This document shows, piece by piece, positions 45,922 to 58,244 of a stretch of DNA of 64,000 nucleotides. This DNA comes from Spinacia oleracea (taxonomy: Eukaryota > Streptophyta > Magnoliopsida > Caryophyllales > Amaranthaceae). The position numbers and the translations under genes are program-made. The stretch is taken from positions 60,759,042 to 60,823,041 of the forward strand of contig NC_079492.1 of the NCBI RefSeq assembly GCF_020520425.1, given 5' to 3'. The notes under the pieces are model-generated. The model was not told where the DNA came from, ran no database searches, and saw only the letters and a list, made by a program, of their open reading frames with translations. Position 1 is the stretch's first letter, and each line of letters begins with the position of its first letter.

Positions 45922-48900
45922 TTGTACGTGAAGTTAATCAAAAGACTAGATGTTTCAAGACAAGAAGAAGTAGTGAAAATGAGTTTTGATGGGTTGTTGG
46001 AATTGAAGATGGGGAAGTTGGACCGGAGATTTTGTTACTGGTTGATGACTAGGGTAGATGCTGAAGGGTATGTTGAGTTTGGGGATGAGAATGTGTACCG
46101 ATTTACCCCGCAACATGTTCAGAGTGTTTTTGGGCTGCTAATGGGAACCAAGGATGTTCCTGTTCCTGTGGCAATGGATTGAAAGGATGAAGAAATGGCA
46201 GGTCCTACCATTGAGTTGTTTAAGTTGTATGGTATTGGAGCTGATCATCCTTCAAAGGATATGGTGTTGTTGGCGAAGGTAGCCAAAGTTGTGGAGGGGA
46301 AGAAAGACCAACGTGGGAGGTTACACCTCTAAGTAGCCCTGACGAGAAGCTCGAATTTAGGAATGCTTTCTTGGTTGTGGTAGTGGGCCACTTACTTTGC
46401 CCTGCATCCATATACACCAACCTGTTACATTAAGTATTGGGTGATGTGTGTTTGGGTGGGGTGGCAGAAGAGTATGACTGGTGCACGTGGACGTATAACA
46501 GGCTCATGGAGCGTGTGGAGGTTTTTTTGAAGTGTTTTTATGATCTTGGTTATGCCGGTGGATGTGGAGTCTGTGTTGTGGCCTTAATGGTAAGAGCAGT
46601 TGTGTTATTTTCTTGTCTTATGTGGTTTTATATAACTGCAATTCTAGTTCTAATACTTGTTTGATCAAATATACAGGTTTTTTACCTTGATCGCTTGGCG
46701 GGAACCCCCGTTGATGTGGAACCTTTGCCTAGAGTGAAGGTTTGGGGGAACTTGGAAGTGAAACAAGCAATCAAGGGAGACAAGAGAATGGGATGCGACT
46801 ATGATAGATCCAAGGTAATAGCAAAGTGAAGGTCGTTTGATATTTTGTTATTTACGTTGTGTTATTAATGAGTTATTTATGTGTTTGCAGTCGAAGAAGG
46901 TGGTGTATGGTCCTGATGGTGAAGTTAGAAATAGTGTTAGTGGTTGAAAAATAAGGAAGTTGATCGAAGGATTGATGTTGGAGTAGATGAGCCGATAACC
47001 GACAATGACACAGGGACAGGAACTGATCTTAACCTCATTCCAAGAGGGACATATGTTGGTATGAGGGATGGAAACACAATGGAAACACAGGGGTTTCCTC
47101 TTAGCAAATTTGCATAGAGATAGTTCCGTTGTCCAAGAACTGACGCATCAGGTATGGTAGTCACTTTTTGCGTACTTGTTGTAGTATTTGCTAATTTTAC
47201 TTAGCTTACGTTATTGCATTTGTGTGTTATTGTTGGTTAGTTTAGCGTATTTTTATCGTTGTTGTTTGGTTGTGTTGGTTAGTTGAAATTTTTATGCAAA
47301 CCTGAGTTGTAGTGGTGCAAACCTGAGTTGTGTTGAGTAGTGCACCCATTTTTAGTTGAATTATTTGTGCAAACCTTAATTGTGTTGGTGCACCCATTAT
47401 TTGTGCAGGTACTTAATTGTTCAAACCTGAGTTGGAGCGTTTGATTGTTTCTGCCGTTGCCGAAAGGGAATGGGTAGCCAGTGGTAGTGGTAGGGGTGGT
47501 GGTGGTGATGGTAGTGGTTGGGGTGGTGGGTTGGTTGGCAGTCGTGAGTTGGTTGGCAGTGGTTGGGTTGGTCCTCGTGGTGATTCTATTGTTGGTGGTG
47601 GTGTTGGTGGGGATACGAGAAGAGTTGATTATGGCAGAGGTGGTGTTGGTCGGGGTATGGGAAGAGTTGACTATGGTAGGGATGGTGTTGTTGATGATGT
47701 AGTTCTAGGTCTAGGTCCACCAGGCTTTGTGGATAGAGGACCTCCAGGATTTGAGGTAGGCTATGATGCTGCTGGAGGACCGATAACTACGATGCTGCTC
47801 GAGCACCTACTGCCTTTGAATCTGTCGAACACCGATCGACTTTGATTCATTTCCACGTGGTTGAACTCCATTTGGAGGAGGTTCAGGAGGAAGCAGTGTA
47901 AATAACATTGGTGTTTACTCAGCAGGCAATTCAGGTTCGTTTCACTATAACATTGGTGGTGGTTTATCGGCTGGTGTTTCGGCCGATGTTTCGGCCGATG
48001 TTTCAATTGGTGTCTCGACTGCTGCGGCGGCTGTTTCAGAGGGACGGTTTGATGATGTTATTAGGAATAATGATGATGTTCTGGAGGAAGTTCCTGTTGG
48101 GGTGGTGATAAGTCAAGTGGCAGCTTCGTGTGTGAATCAAGCTAAACAATTTTCTGAGGAGGAGTTGCTAGACTCAACAACTGAATCTTCAAAGAAATCG
48201 GACGCCGCAACCGTACCACCACAAAATCAAATACAGAAAGAGCAAGAGACAATTGTGGAGAAAATTGTAGAGAATGAGAAAGAAAAAGAAACAAAAAAGA
48301 GAATGGGAAAGAAAAAAGTCTCGGGACTGGGCCCAAGAGAATGACCAAGCCGGTTGTCAGTTTGTCTTCTGTTGTGTGTGATTTGTCTTCGCAACCTCAC
48401 ACACTTACAGCCTTTGCAAATCGTGTCCTTGTATTTATCCGATCTTGGCGGTCAAGGAACAACACCAGGTATATATATTTTTATTTTAAATCGTTTACTT
48501 CTATTTATACTTAGTGATTAGTTTTAAGTGTAAATGAATTGTTTTTTTTGTAGCCCGGGACCAGAGTTGATTAGTTGTGATGGGATTGTGGCTGATCAAA
48601 GGGATTGTTACCACACATTGATGATGAACCAATGTGTGAGTACTGGGTATGTTCGGATGACATCGTCTCTGTACACTAAGGTGTGGAGACAAAAAGATTT
48701 CATTGGAAAGAGTGAAAGGATATTGCTCTGTCCTGAATTTGCGGTAAATATTGTGTACCAAATTAAATTATCGATAAATTAAATTACATCCCATTGATTT
48801 TATTTTTACATTATCTGATTGTGTTTTTTTGGTTTAAAGTCAAGTGTATTGGAATCCAAAGACTCCAATTTTATCATAGGCACCAAGTATGACAAGGTTT

Positions 48901-50706
48901 TGAAAAACATCCCGTTTACTTCTCTGTCGACGGTATGTATGTTGCTTACATATATGTGTATGTGTACTGTAATTAGTTGTGTGGGAGTTATTTTTGAACT
49001 AACGGGGCAATGGTACAGATTTTGTCCCTGTACTGGTTAAACAACATTGGTGGGGTGTTTGTTTTGACATTAAGGGGAAGACGATAAGATTGATTGATTC
49101 GATGTTCAAAAACCCAGTGGAAAAATATGTTGATACCCTTAATGATCTGGTAATGTTCGGGACTTGCATTGTGTTCCATAAATGTGGTTATATTTTTTTC
49201 AATAATTTGTATGATCTGTTTTGTGTATTGAATATTGGTATGCTCGTATCAGGTAAATGTAGTGGACACCATGCTGGAGGTAAATGTTGGGGGATATGTG
49301 TCAGGGACAATGAGTATTTGGCCTACTGAGATCATCGAGATAGTAGGCACTACAGACCAGTGAGTATATATGTGGTTTATATTTTTATTCTTAATCGTCC
49401 TTGTACGTGTATTATTAGTTTGACTTAAATATGTTTTGTAGTAGGTCGTGCGGGATTATGATATTAGGCTGCATGAAGGCATGTGCGCCGAGGTTCGTGT
49501 CACAGTTTGCAGTGGTATGTTTCTTAACTTCAAGACAGTAGTAGGTTATAATGTCCAACTAGTAGCGAGTGCAAACCTAGGACTAACATTTTGCCTGATT
49601 AATGTAGGTTGATTTGGTGAAAGCAAGAACGACGCTAATACTTGAAGATGTGTTGTCGGAATACAATGACATCAGTTATGCCATGCTTGATGCCATGCTG
49701 CCTCAAGTAGTGAGGACTAGGGGTGTGCAGTTTCGGATATCCGAAATTATCGGATCAGGAAATTCTGATCCGAATCCGATCCGATAATTTCGGATATCCG
49801 AAATTTTCGGATCGGATATTTCGGATTGTATATCCGAATCCGAAGTGTAAAAATCAAATTAATCGCCTGGATTGTTTTTAATTGTTCCATTTGCTTATTA
49901 ATTAATTATTATAGAAAAAATAAATAATAATCGATCAAAATAAATAACTCTTTGTATGCAGCTTATGCTAACATTGGGCTGATTATCATTTATCAATCAT
50001 CATTATTCTTATGCCAACATTCGAGTCTACAATTACTGAGCATTCGAATCAAAAGTAACGAGAATCAAAAACTACCGAGCATCAAAATCAAAAAGAAAAC
50101 AACATCAAGATTATACTCCATCTAAATTATGTTCACAAAAGTAAGAAAATCAAAACAAGATAAGATTGCAGCACCAAAGGACAAAAGAAAGGGGAATTAA
50201 TAAATAATAACATATCAACAATTTTACAAACCCGAAATAAAACGAAAATGCATCGAAGTACTTAGTCGTGACTCCATTGTTGTTGTCGTCGGCCGGTGAG
50301 CGTGGGAAGGTGAGTCGGTGACGGCGTGACGGCAGAGAGCGGGTGAGGCTGTGATAAATTAGGGTTTTCTAGTCTAGACTCTAGAGAGTAGAAAAAGATT
50401 AAAGGTGAGTTGAGTGAGAGAAAGAAAATGAGCCTTTCAAAATGGAGGCCCAAAAGAAATTGGCAGAATTTTTATTTTTTGTTTAAATATTTCGGATATC
50501 CGATAAGGGAAAAATCTTGATCCGTATCCGATCCGAAAATTCGATATTATTTTCGGATATCCTATCCGAAATATCCGAAACCTTAAATTCGGATCGGATA
50601 TCCGAAATTTCGGATACTATAACGGATTTTCGGATCGGATATTTCGGATCGGATATTTTTGCACACCCCTAGTGAGGACAAGGTGGGGTAGTTGTGGGTT
50701 GCCTTA
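45922..50706 (+). pseudogene. Ulp1-type protease gene with plant-mobile-domain-like N-terminus, right arm copy
   Basis: Mirror copy of the left-arm gene. It reads KMGKLDRRFCYWLMTRV..FTPQHVQSVFGL (45,922-46,182), EYDWCTWTYNRLMERVEVF, VFYLDRLAGTPVDVEPLPRV (46,677-46,815), a Gly-rich segment (47,417-47,845), an IVEK/Lys-rich segment (48,102-48,344), PGPELISCDGIVADQRDCYH (48,556-48,745), LVKQHWWGVCFDIK and LIDSMF (49,020-49,150), VNVGGYVSGTM (49,252-49,364) and SCGIMILGCMKACAP (~49,445-49,510). The protease keeps His-Trp, Asp and Cys. Disabling changes include TGA at 46,180-46,182, further frame breaks in the Gly-rich part, and a hAT insertion at 49,718 in the last exon. Exon borders are estimates from GT..AG sites and the mirror copy. 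Confidence 0.75.
49718..50671. mobile_element. Non-autonomous hAT element (954 bp) in the right arm
   Basis: The terminal inverted repeat is TAGGGGTGTGCA, with a perfect 8-bp duplication GTGAGGAC (49,710-49,717 and 50,672-50,679). Subterminal zones are dense in overlapping cggatatccgaaat and cggatcggat motifs in both orientations. The left arm has the empty site (caagtagtgaggacaagg in reverse complement near 41,880-41,895). It disrupts the last exon of the right-arm Ulp1-type pseudogene. There is no coding capacity; an internal GC-richer block at about 50,280-50,400 may be captured sequence. Confidence 0.95.
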
Positions 50707-51123
50707 AATTGGTTTGTGATAATTTTTTAAGTTGTGATCTTGATTTTGGATACTTTTATTATTTGTTAGTTGTGGGTTGCCTCAAGCAGTGAAGACTTTG
50801 ATGGTTGGATTAGGATAATAATATTATTTGCTAAAGACGGGATTGATTTGTATTTTGGTATATAGTAGTAGTGTACTTTAACATGGTAAATGGTATTGGG
50901 TCGAAGTCGGTTTGTATTATTTGTGTATGATGAATATTTTAGGCTTGGTTGATGAATATTTCAAGCTTGTATGATGAATATTTTCGGCTTTTTTGGTGTA
51001 TGATGAATTTTCCAGGCTTATTTTGCGCAATTTTATGTTCAAATTATAGGGCCCAAAGTTTGATTTTTGACCAGGTTCAATCCAGCTACAAAGTATAGTC
51101 TAGTACAAGTGTTGGAAACAATT

Positions 51124-52361
51124 ATGTTACAAATAAACATAAAATCAATCTATAGTCCAATGCAATGTATAAAATCAATCTAAATTCAATCAAACAAAAA
51201 TCATTGACAAAAATAATTGACACAAATCAATCTAACATAATAATTTTAGTATCAAATCCAACATGAATACCAAAATTAATACCATTTTTGCACAATGAAT
51301 ATCATTATAGGGTAAATTACTACCATTTTGGAAATATGAATACCATTTAGGATTGATTACTACCATTTTCTCAAAATTGAGTACAATTTTAGAACAATGA
51401 ATACCATTTTGAAATTTAATACCATTTTAGAAATATTAATACTATTTTTAACAATTTGAATACCATTTTGGGAAATGGTAAATATGAATAGTGGAATATG
51501 GTTAATAATTTGTATTTAGAGTGAAATTAGGGTTAATAATTATGATTAAGAGTAAAATAATGGTTAATGATTCGATCATAGGATAAATTATGATTCATGA
51601 TTCGATTCTACGATGAATTGGAGTTAATGATTCAAATTAAGAGTGAAATAAGGTGAATGATTCACGAATCAATTCCACAATGAACTAATGGTTAATGATG
51701 ATTCGTTTTAACGATTCGATTTAACGATTCGATTTAATGATTCGATATAAGATTCATGGTTAATCATTTGAATTAGGATATTGATTCGATTTAGGATTCG
51801 ACTTATGAATTAGGCTTAGGGTTTAGGGTTTAGGGTTTAGCTCATTAGGCTTAGGTTAAGTGTTTCTAAGTTAGTCATTAGGGCTTTTAGGGTTAGGGTT
51901 CAATTTAAGTTAATCGTTGCAATTACAAGTGCTATATGGTAAATGATTCTAGAATATGGTTACTCATTCGACTTACGAATCATGGTTAATAATGATTCTA
52001 ATTTAAGTTAAGGGTTCGATTTATGTTGATTAATTTTGCTTAGTTTCGAATCGATTCTAAGTACACTTAATGATCAAGACCTACCTAGACCTACTTTTCA
52101 AATTTATCATTATAAAAAATCAATCTAAACATAAGTGACTTTGTTATCAAAAGTGACTTTTTCAAATGATGACTTTTAAAAAATGAATACCATTTTAGGG
52201 TAAATGAGTATCATTTTTGAAAAATGAAAAGAATACATTTCTACCATTTTTGAAATATGAATACCATTTAGGATTAATTACTACCATTTTCTCAAAATTG
52301 GGTAGTACCATTTAAGAACTATGAAGACCATTTTGAAAAATATAATACCACTTTTGAAACA
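51124..52361. repeat. Outer part of the right arm: taccatttt and gattcg degenerate repeats
   Basis: This is an array of short degenerate units (aataccattttg; aatgattcgatttaatg) with telomere-like tagggttt at 51,810-51,850. It mirrors 30,297-31,868. A direct copy of the same block follows at 53,504-54,650, so the unit is also duplicated in tandem. No gene. Confidence 0.7.
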
Positions 52362-53503
52362 GGAAAATTTGTAATTATTAATCCAACTTTTCCCGATTTT
52401 CTTTAATTAAGCCTACCTATGCGATATTTCTAAATAATCCAACATTTATGACCCAACTACTATTATTAAGCCTAACAAGTTACTAACCTGCTATAGGCGG
52501 TATTCACCCTTACGTGGCATATAACAATTATATTTTTTTTAAATTTTATTTTTCCCCTTATTTTCTTTAATTGCTATTTTAATTTTCGTTCCTCTCTCCT
52601 CTGCGATTTTCTGCTTCATCTCTGCACTCCTCTCCATTATTTCTCTTCTACCTCTTCTCCACCATTATCGATCCCTCACACCTCTCCATTCGAAGTTCAT
52701 CAAAAATAATCAGCAATTGTTATGGCTGGGGTAAAGCAATTGCCTGTTGGATCTGGATCTTCTTCTAATTCAAGATTTTTTTTTCTTTCTAATTTTCCAA
52801 CAAGACCAAAATAACCAACATCCCACAACATAAAAAAAACTATATTATTGCAACAACTCGGGTGTTTACGAACTAACCATCAAGGAAGCCCAAAATTCAA
52901 AACTTACTAAAAAAGGAACAAAAACGTTAAGGTTCGTAAGTTCACCTTCAATTGTACGATTTTGGAGGCGAAATTTGAATGCACGTGGATGAAGTCACCT
53001 ATTTCCACAAGAAAATCGCTGATGATGTCATGAACCACTACAATTGTGGTTGAAGCAGCAGTAATGGAGGAGAGAGGGATTGAAACACGGTACAGAGAAG
53101 AGAAGGGTTAAGGGTTTTTTGAAGAAAAAAAATGAAATCCTTGTTTAGGTGGCAAGTGATGATGACGTGTCCAATATTTTAGGAGGGAAACCAACTTTAG
53201 GTTGTCAACGTTTTTAACGTTGACTTTGTAGCAGGTAACTGGTCATCCAGGATTAATAATAGTAGTTGGGTCATAAAGGTTGGATTATTTAGAAATATCG
53301 CATAGTTAGGCTTAATTAAAGAAAATCGGGCAAAGGTTGGATTAATAATTACAAATTTTCCTTGACTTTGTAGCAGGTAACCGGTCATCCAGGCTTAATA
53401 ATAGTAGTTGGGTCATAAAGGTTGGATTATTTAGAAATATCGCATAGGTAGGCTTAATTAAAGAAAACCGGGCAAAGGTTGGATTAATAATTACTAATTT
53501 TCC
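52362..53503. mobile_element. Mutator-like MITE (1,142 bp) with a doubled right end
   Basis: It begins GGAAAATTTGTAATTATTAA, and the right end is the reverse complement of about 100 bp of this. The right end occurs twice in tandem (ending at 53,361 and again at 53,503, a 142-bp repeat). The flanks are tttgaaaca (52,353-52,361) and tttgaaata (53,504-53,512), a 9-bp duplication with one mismatch that fits the outer copy. The interior is ~0.65 kb with a pyrimidine-rich stretch and no transposase. It is related to the MITE at 36,661. Confidence 0.85.
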
Positions 53504-54660
53504 TTTGAAATATTAAAACCATTTTTAACAATGTGAATACCATTTTGGTAAACGGTAAATATAAATAGTGGAATATGGTAAATAATTTGTATTTAGAGTG
53601 AAATTAGGGGTTAATAATAATAATTAAGAGTAAAATAATGGTTAATGGTTCGATCATAGGATGAATCATGATTCATGATTTGATTCTACGATGAATTAGG
53701 GTTAATGATTTGATTCTACAATGAACTAGGGTTAATGGTTAATGATGATTCGATTTAACGATTCGATTTAATGATTCGATTTATGATTCGACATAAGATT
53801 CATGGTTAATCATTCGAATTAGGATAATGATTCGATTTAATGATTCGAGATAAGATTCGACTCATTAGAATTAGGGTTTAGGTTTAATGATTCGATCATA
53901 CGATAACTTATAATTCATGATTCGATTCTACGATGAATTGGAGTTAATGATTCAAATTAAGAGTGAAATAAGGTGAATGATGCACGAATCGATTCCACAA
54001 TGAACTAGGGTTAATGGTTAATGATGATTCGATTTAACGATTCGACATAAGATTCATGGTTAATCATTCGAATAAGGATGATGATTCGATTTATGATTCA
54101 GCTTAAGAATCTTGGTTGGGTTAATCATTCTAATGATTCGATATATGATTCGACTTAAGAATCATGGTTAATCATTCGAACATGGTTAATGACTCGATTT
54201 GATGGACCAATTGGACTTAGGAATCATAGTTTTAGCAATCAAATATGGTTAATGATTTGATTCAATGATTTGATTTATTATTCGACATAAGAATCATGGT
54301 TAATCATTCGAAAATGGTTAATTGATTCGATTTACGAATATATGATTAAAATGAATAACGGGTGGAATATCGTTATTGATTCGAACTACGATGACGTAGG
54401 GTTAATAAAATCTGGTTAATGATTACGAGTGAAATAGTGTTACTCAATAGGGTTAGGGTTTAGGGTTTAGGGTTAGGGTGTAGGGTTACACATAGGTTTA
54501 GGGTGTAGGGTTACACATAGGTTTTGGGTTAAGGGTTTAGTGTTTAGGGTTCTAGGGTGTAAAATTTGGTTTATGATTCAATTAAAGTTATTCATTCCAA
54601 TTACAATTGCTATATGGTAAATGGATTTTGATAATAATTATGATATCAAACATAAATTTT
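53504..54660. repeat. Direct copy of the gattcg/taccatttt repeat block
   Basis: It shares long stretches with 51,420-51,990 in the same orientation, such as agtggaatatggt and ttagagtgaaattaggg. Units of aatgattcgatttaatgatt repeat many times. At 54,450-54,560 there are several tagggttt-type telomere-like units and a ggttacacataggttt doublet. No gene. Confidence 0.7.
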
Positions 54661-54929
54661 CAAATTATGAATTCAAGGATAACTTTTCAAAGTGTATTAA
54701 AGAATACCATATTTGAAAAATGAATACCATTTTAGGGTACATTAATACCATTGTTGGAAAATGAATACCAATATAATTTAAGTAACTACCATTATTGAAA
54801 TATGAGTATCAGTTTATGAATACCATGTTGGACAAATGTATTTAGCTTGATTCTAGGAACACTTAATGATCAGTTTTGACATTTTAAATTTTTCAGTACA
54901 AAACTCAACATTTATTTTAAAAACAAATT

Positions 54930-54999
54930 TACTACTTAAACATAATTAAAATAAAATTGATAATAATTGAATGCCATTTTTTGTGACTAAGTGCCATTT

Positions 55000-55071
<72 letters not shown>

Positions 55072-55470
55072 TACCATTTTGGATAAATGAATGCCATTTT
55101 GGATAAATGAGTACCATTTTGGGTAAAAACCTAAGTACTTAAATAAACATAAAAATGATAATATTTGAATGCCATTTTTGGGGTGACTAAGTGCCATTTG
55201 ATATATATATAAATACCATTTTGGATAAATGAGTGCCATTTTGGATAAATGAGTACCTTTTTGATAAAAATCTAAGTACTTAAATAAACATAAAAATGAT
55301 AATATTTGAATGCCATTTTTGGGGTGACTAAGTGTCATTTGATATATATATGAATATCAATTTGGATAAATGAGTGCCATTCGATATATATATGAATACC
55401 ATTTTGGATAAATGAATGCCATTTGATATATATATATATGAATACCATTTTGGATAAATGACTGCCATTT
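54930..55470. repeat. ~115-bp tandem array with an (AT)n tract
   Basis: At least three units share tgccatttttggggtgac, then gtgccatttgatatatat, then taccattttggataaatg. The first unit has expanded its AT core to ~65 bp (55,003-55,068). Flanks 54,660-54,930 and 55,470-55,660 hold no recognised feature. Confidence 0.75.
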
Positions 55471-55709
55471 GATAAATAAAGTTGATCCCAAAATACAAAT
55501 AAACTATCATCAAAGTCAAAGTGAAATTCAAATTAAAGATGAGGATAATGTCAAACTGTAACCAAATGTTTAGAGTCCACAACCATTTTGAACTATTTTG
55601 AGTCCACAAACAAACCAAAGAAAGAGTAAATCACAAAGACAACAACTATCCCAATTGAATAATTTACAAGTCTATAACCTTCGCCATTTCCTCACAACTA
55701 TCATCAACT

Positions 55710-56198
55710 TTATCTTTCGCCATTTCCTCCCAACAGGATGTTTTGTATAAATCTAGGAAGGATGGCTGTAGACGTTGAACCACCATCGTTGTCTGATACA
55801 TTGGGCATAGAAACACTACCATTTTGCGTAAACGAAGGAAAAAGGTTATTACAAACAAAACCAGTGTTGTTGTTGATGTTGTTTAGTGGACGAAACTGAC
55901 CTACAGAAGAACACCCTTGATGACAAGATGAGGACCCATGATGGTATGAGTTCATAACAGGGATCAAATGGCACATTTGAGTAGGATGGCCAATTTGAGA
56001 AGGATTGCCCAATTGAGAAGGATAACCCATTTGAGAAGGATGACCCATTTGAGGAGCATGCCCAATTTGAGGAGGATTCCCCATTTGAGGAGGATGCCCC
56101 ATTTGAGGAGATACAAACGTGACATGGCCCCCAGACGGGTCTATGTAGCCATCAATATATCCATCGCCAACATAGGCTCGTTGTTGTTGATTACACAT
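55710..56198 (-). pseudogene. Unrecognised minus-strand exon with Pro/Gln/Met/Gly hexapeptide repeats
   Basis: Open frame of 162 residues. Eight units of the type PQMGHP/SQIGNP (18-bp minisatellite, about 55,975-56,110) sit in the N-terminal half, followed by His/Ser- and Asn-rich sequence. I do not recognise a family. It lies downstream of the Cys/Pro-rich exon at 56,485-56,629 on the same strand and may be a later exon of the same gene, with an intron around 56,220-56,365. It is not demonstrably functional. Confidence 0.35.
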
Positions 56199-56484
56199 CC
56201 AGGAGCTGAAACAGGTCGGGCATAGTACCTAAAGGAACCATCCAACATTTGTATACCACCTACACTTTGTACAAATTCCTGAAAAGAACAGTGAAAATAA
56301 CAAAAATGAAAGCTTTGTAAAGTAGTTGCAAATTAGTTTTTAACCCCGTAATATATGTACCAAATTACCTGTTGTTGCTGCTGCGGTGGCTGGGGATGCA
56401 CGAAGTTTGGTTGCGGTTGTTGTTGCTGCGAATGCACTATAAGTTGTTGTTGGGATGCACTATTAGTTGTTGTTGCTCATCCAC

Positions 56485-56629
56485 CTACTTGATCTTTTGT
56501 GGCTTCCCTGGTGCCGCTGGCTTCTTCGGTGCTGCTGGCTTCCTCGGTGCCGCTGCTGGCTTCCTCGGTGCAGCCTTTTTTGAAGCAGGAGGACAAGGAG
56601 GAGGACATGGAGGACAAGGAGGAGGACAT
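56485..56629 (-). pseudogene. C-terminal Cys/Pro and Lys/Ala/Pro-rich coding fragment, split by a retrotransposon
   Basis: On the minus strand this reads CPPPCPP repeats, then KKAAPRKPAAAPRKPAAPKK and GKPQKIK, and stops at 56,485-56,487. If the LTR element and one copy of GACAT are removed, it continues in frame from the coding sequence at 63,491-63,660 (PPIPPRPAHKTTNYRYRSC, CPIDAGPPSSCPPC). The insertion therefore split one frame. The family is unknown; low-complexity tails of this kind occur in genes carried by Mutator-like elements in such genomes. Confidence 0.45.
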
Positions 56630-57937
56630 TGATCAAGGGGAAAACTAGGTCGTTACTAGTCTCTCCTAATCAAACAAGTTACCTAAACTAACCACTAAAC
56701 ACAAGTAAAACGGTAAGCAAGGGTCGGAATCCACAAGGACTAAGGTGCGCTAATTTATGCTAATCGAACAACAAGCTAGGTCGAAACGGGATTTTGAAAA
56801 ATCAATAATCGAATAAAACTAATTAAATTAAACTAAGAAATCAAAGCTTAACGATATTAGGAAATGGGTCAAACAACAATAAATCATGGATTGGACATAA
56901 GAGAATTGATAACGAGGAAGATTCACAAGCACTACATGATAAGCGTTGAATTCAAAAATAGCTCCAACCATCTCCCGACATGCGAGCAATTTCCCTAAGC
57001 ATCAAGGATGAACTCCCGTTCTACCCTATCATACTCGGGGTAAATCAAAGTCCTAATTCAACTACATAATCAAGTTTAGGTAGACTACTCCAAGATATCA
57101 TGGAACACTTAATTGATCAAGTTAAATGCAACATGTATTGGAAATGCCTAAACATGCAATAAGTTAATCATGAAAATCACTAATTTCCAATCACAAACAC
57201 CTAAACCAATCAATGTTGAGTTTTTACCAAACCCTAATCAATAAACTACTCCATAATCATAAAAATTAGAAATTTATAGAAATTAACAACTAAAAACATG
57301 ATTCTAAACATTAATAACAACTAATCTAAACATGAATCATTAAACTAAGCAAAAATAATTAAACAAAACAAAACCAAATAAACCAAGCAATAAATTGAGA
57401 AATAAATGAAAAGAGAGATAGAAATTGCTCATTGATTGATAAAAATCCGGGTTCGGTCGAACTTAATAAGGGTTCGGATGAACCAATTACTCTGTTTTTT
57501 TCTCTGCTTTTTTGCTCTGTTTTCTGGGTTGCTCTTTGACGCATTGGTATTGTGACATTCATGTTTGGTGATGTGTGGCTCTTTGCGATGTTTGGACGGA
57601 GAGGAGGAGTAAAGATGGGCTGCCTGCGGCCTTGGTTGTGGATGTGAGGTGGTCGGTCTGCGGTGAGTGTAGAGGAGAGAAGGTGAAGGAGTTGGTGCAT
57701 GGTGGTTTACATCGGTGAGAGGGGAGAGCTGCTGCGTGTTGCAGGGGGGGTTTGATTTCTTGATGTTGCTGGGTTGGAAGGTGAGTTGAGGTGGTTTAGG
57801 ATAGGTAGAGTGTGGTGCATGATAAGATCAACACTTTTATCGGCCCTTAATGCACGACCCAAATTCATAATCCGAAACTCCAAGCACGTACCATCTACAA
57901 TGAAAACGAGGCAAATAAATTTAAACAAAGAAAAAGA

Positions 57938-57979
<42 letters not shown>

Positions 57980-58230
57980 GAGAAAAATAGAAAATAAATA
58001 ACGAAAACTAAAATAATTATTCTATAAAATTATCGAAACAAAGAAAATAAATAAATTACGAAAATAAGTCCTTAAAATTAATAAAAACCGATAAAAGTAT
58101 AAGTTAAACTATAAAATAATAAAATAAGAAACAAGTGCTAAAAGTGATAATAATAGACTAAAATATAAGAAAATAACCTAGAAAAATACCTAAAAACTAC
58201 CCCTAGGAGTGACATAAATGTCACTCATCA
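56630..58230 (-). repeat. 3' LTR (1,601 bp)
   Basis: Same ends as the other LTR, but it lacks a 956-bp segment present there (61,737-62,688 region). It contains an (AAT)n tract at 57,940-57,976 and the terminal gtgacataaatgtcac palindrome. Confidence 0.92.
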
Positions 58231-58244
58231 AACTCCCCCAAGCT
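58231..58244 (-). promoter_or_regulatory. Polypurine tract
   Basis: On the minus strand AGCTTGGGGGAGTT directly precedes the LTR start TGATGAGTG. This is where plus-strand DNA synthesis would be primed. Confidence 0.75.

Larger units (their letters stand above)
30297..52185. repeat. Giant inverted repeat, arms ~6 kb, centre near 45,800
   Basis: Sequence at 51,117-52,185 is the reverse complement of 30,297-31,868. Sequence at about 45,855-51,124 is the reverse complement of 41,438-45,735. The two pairs are collinear once the 9.6-kb unit at 31,869-41,437 is removed, so the original structure was one palindrome. The spacer is about 120 bp (45,736-45,854). Arms are roughly 85-90% identical by eye, with indels. 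Insertions private to one arm are ~0.53 kb at 31,079-31,605 (left), the 9.6-kb unit (left) and a 954-bp hAT element (right). Each arm carries the same decayed Ulp1-type gene, 5' ends facing. Whether the palindrome is one mobile element or a local rearrangement is not settled; no outer duplication was found. Confidence 0.85.
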
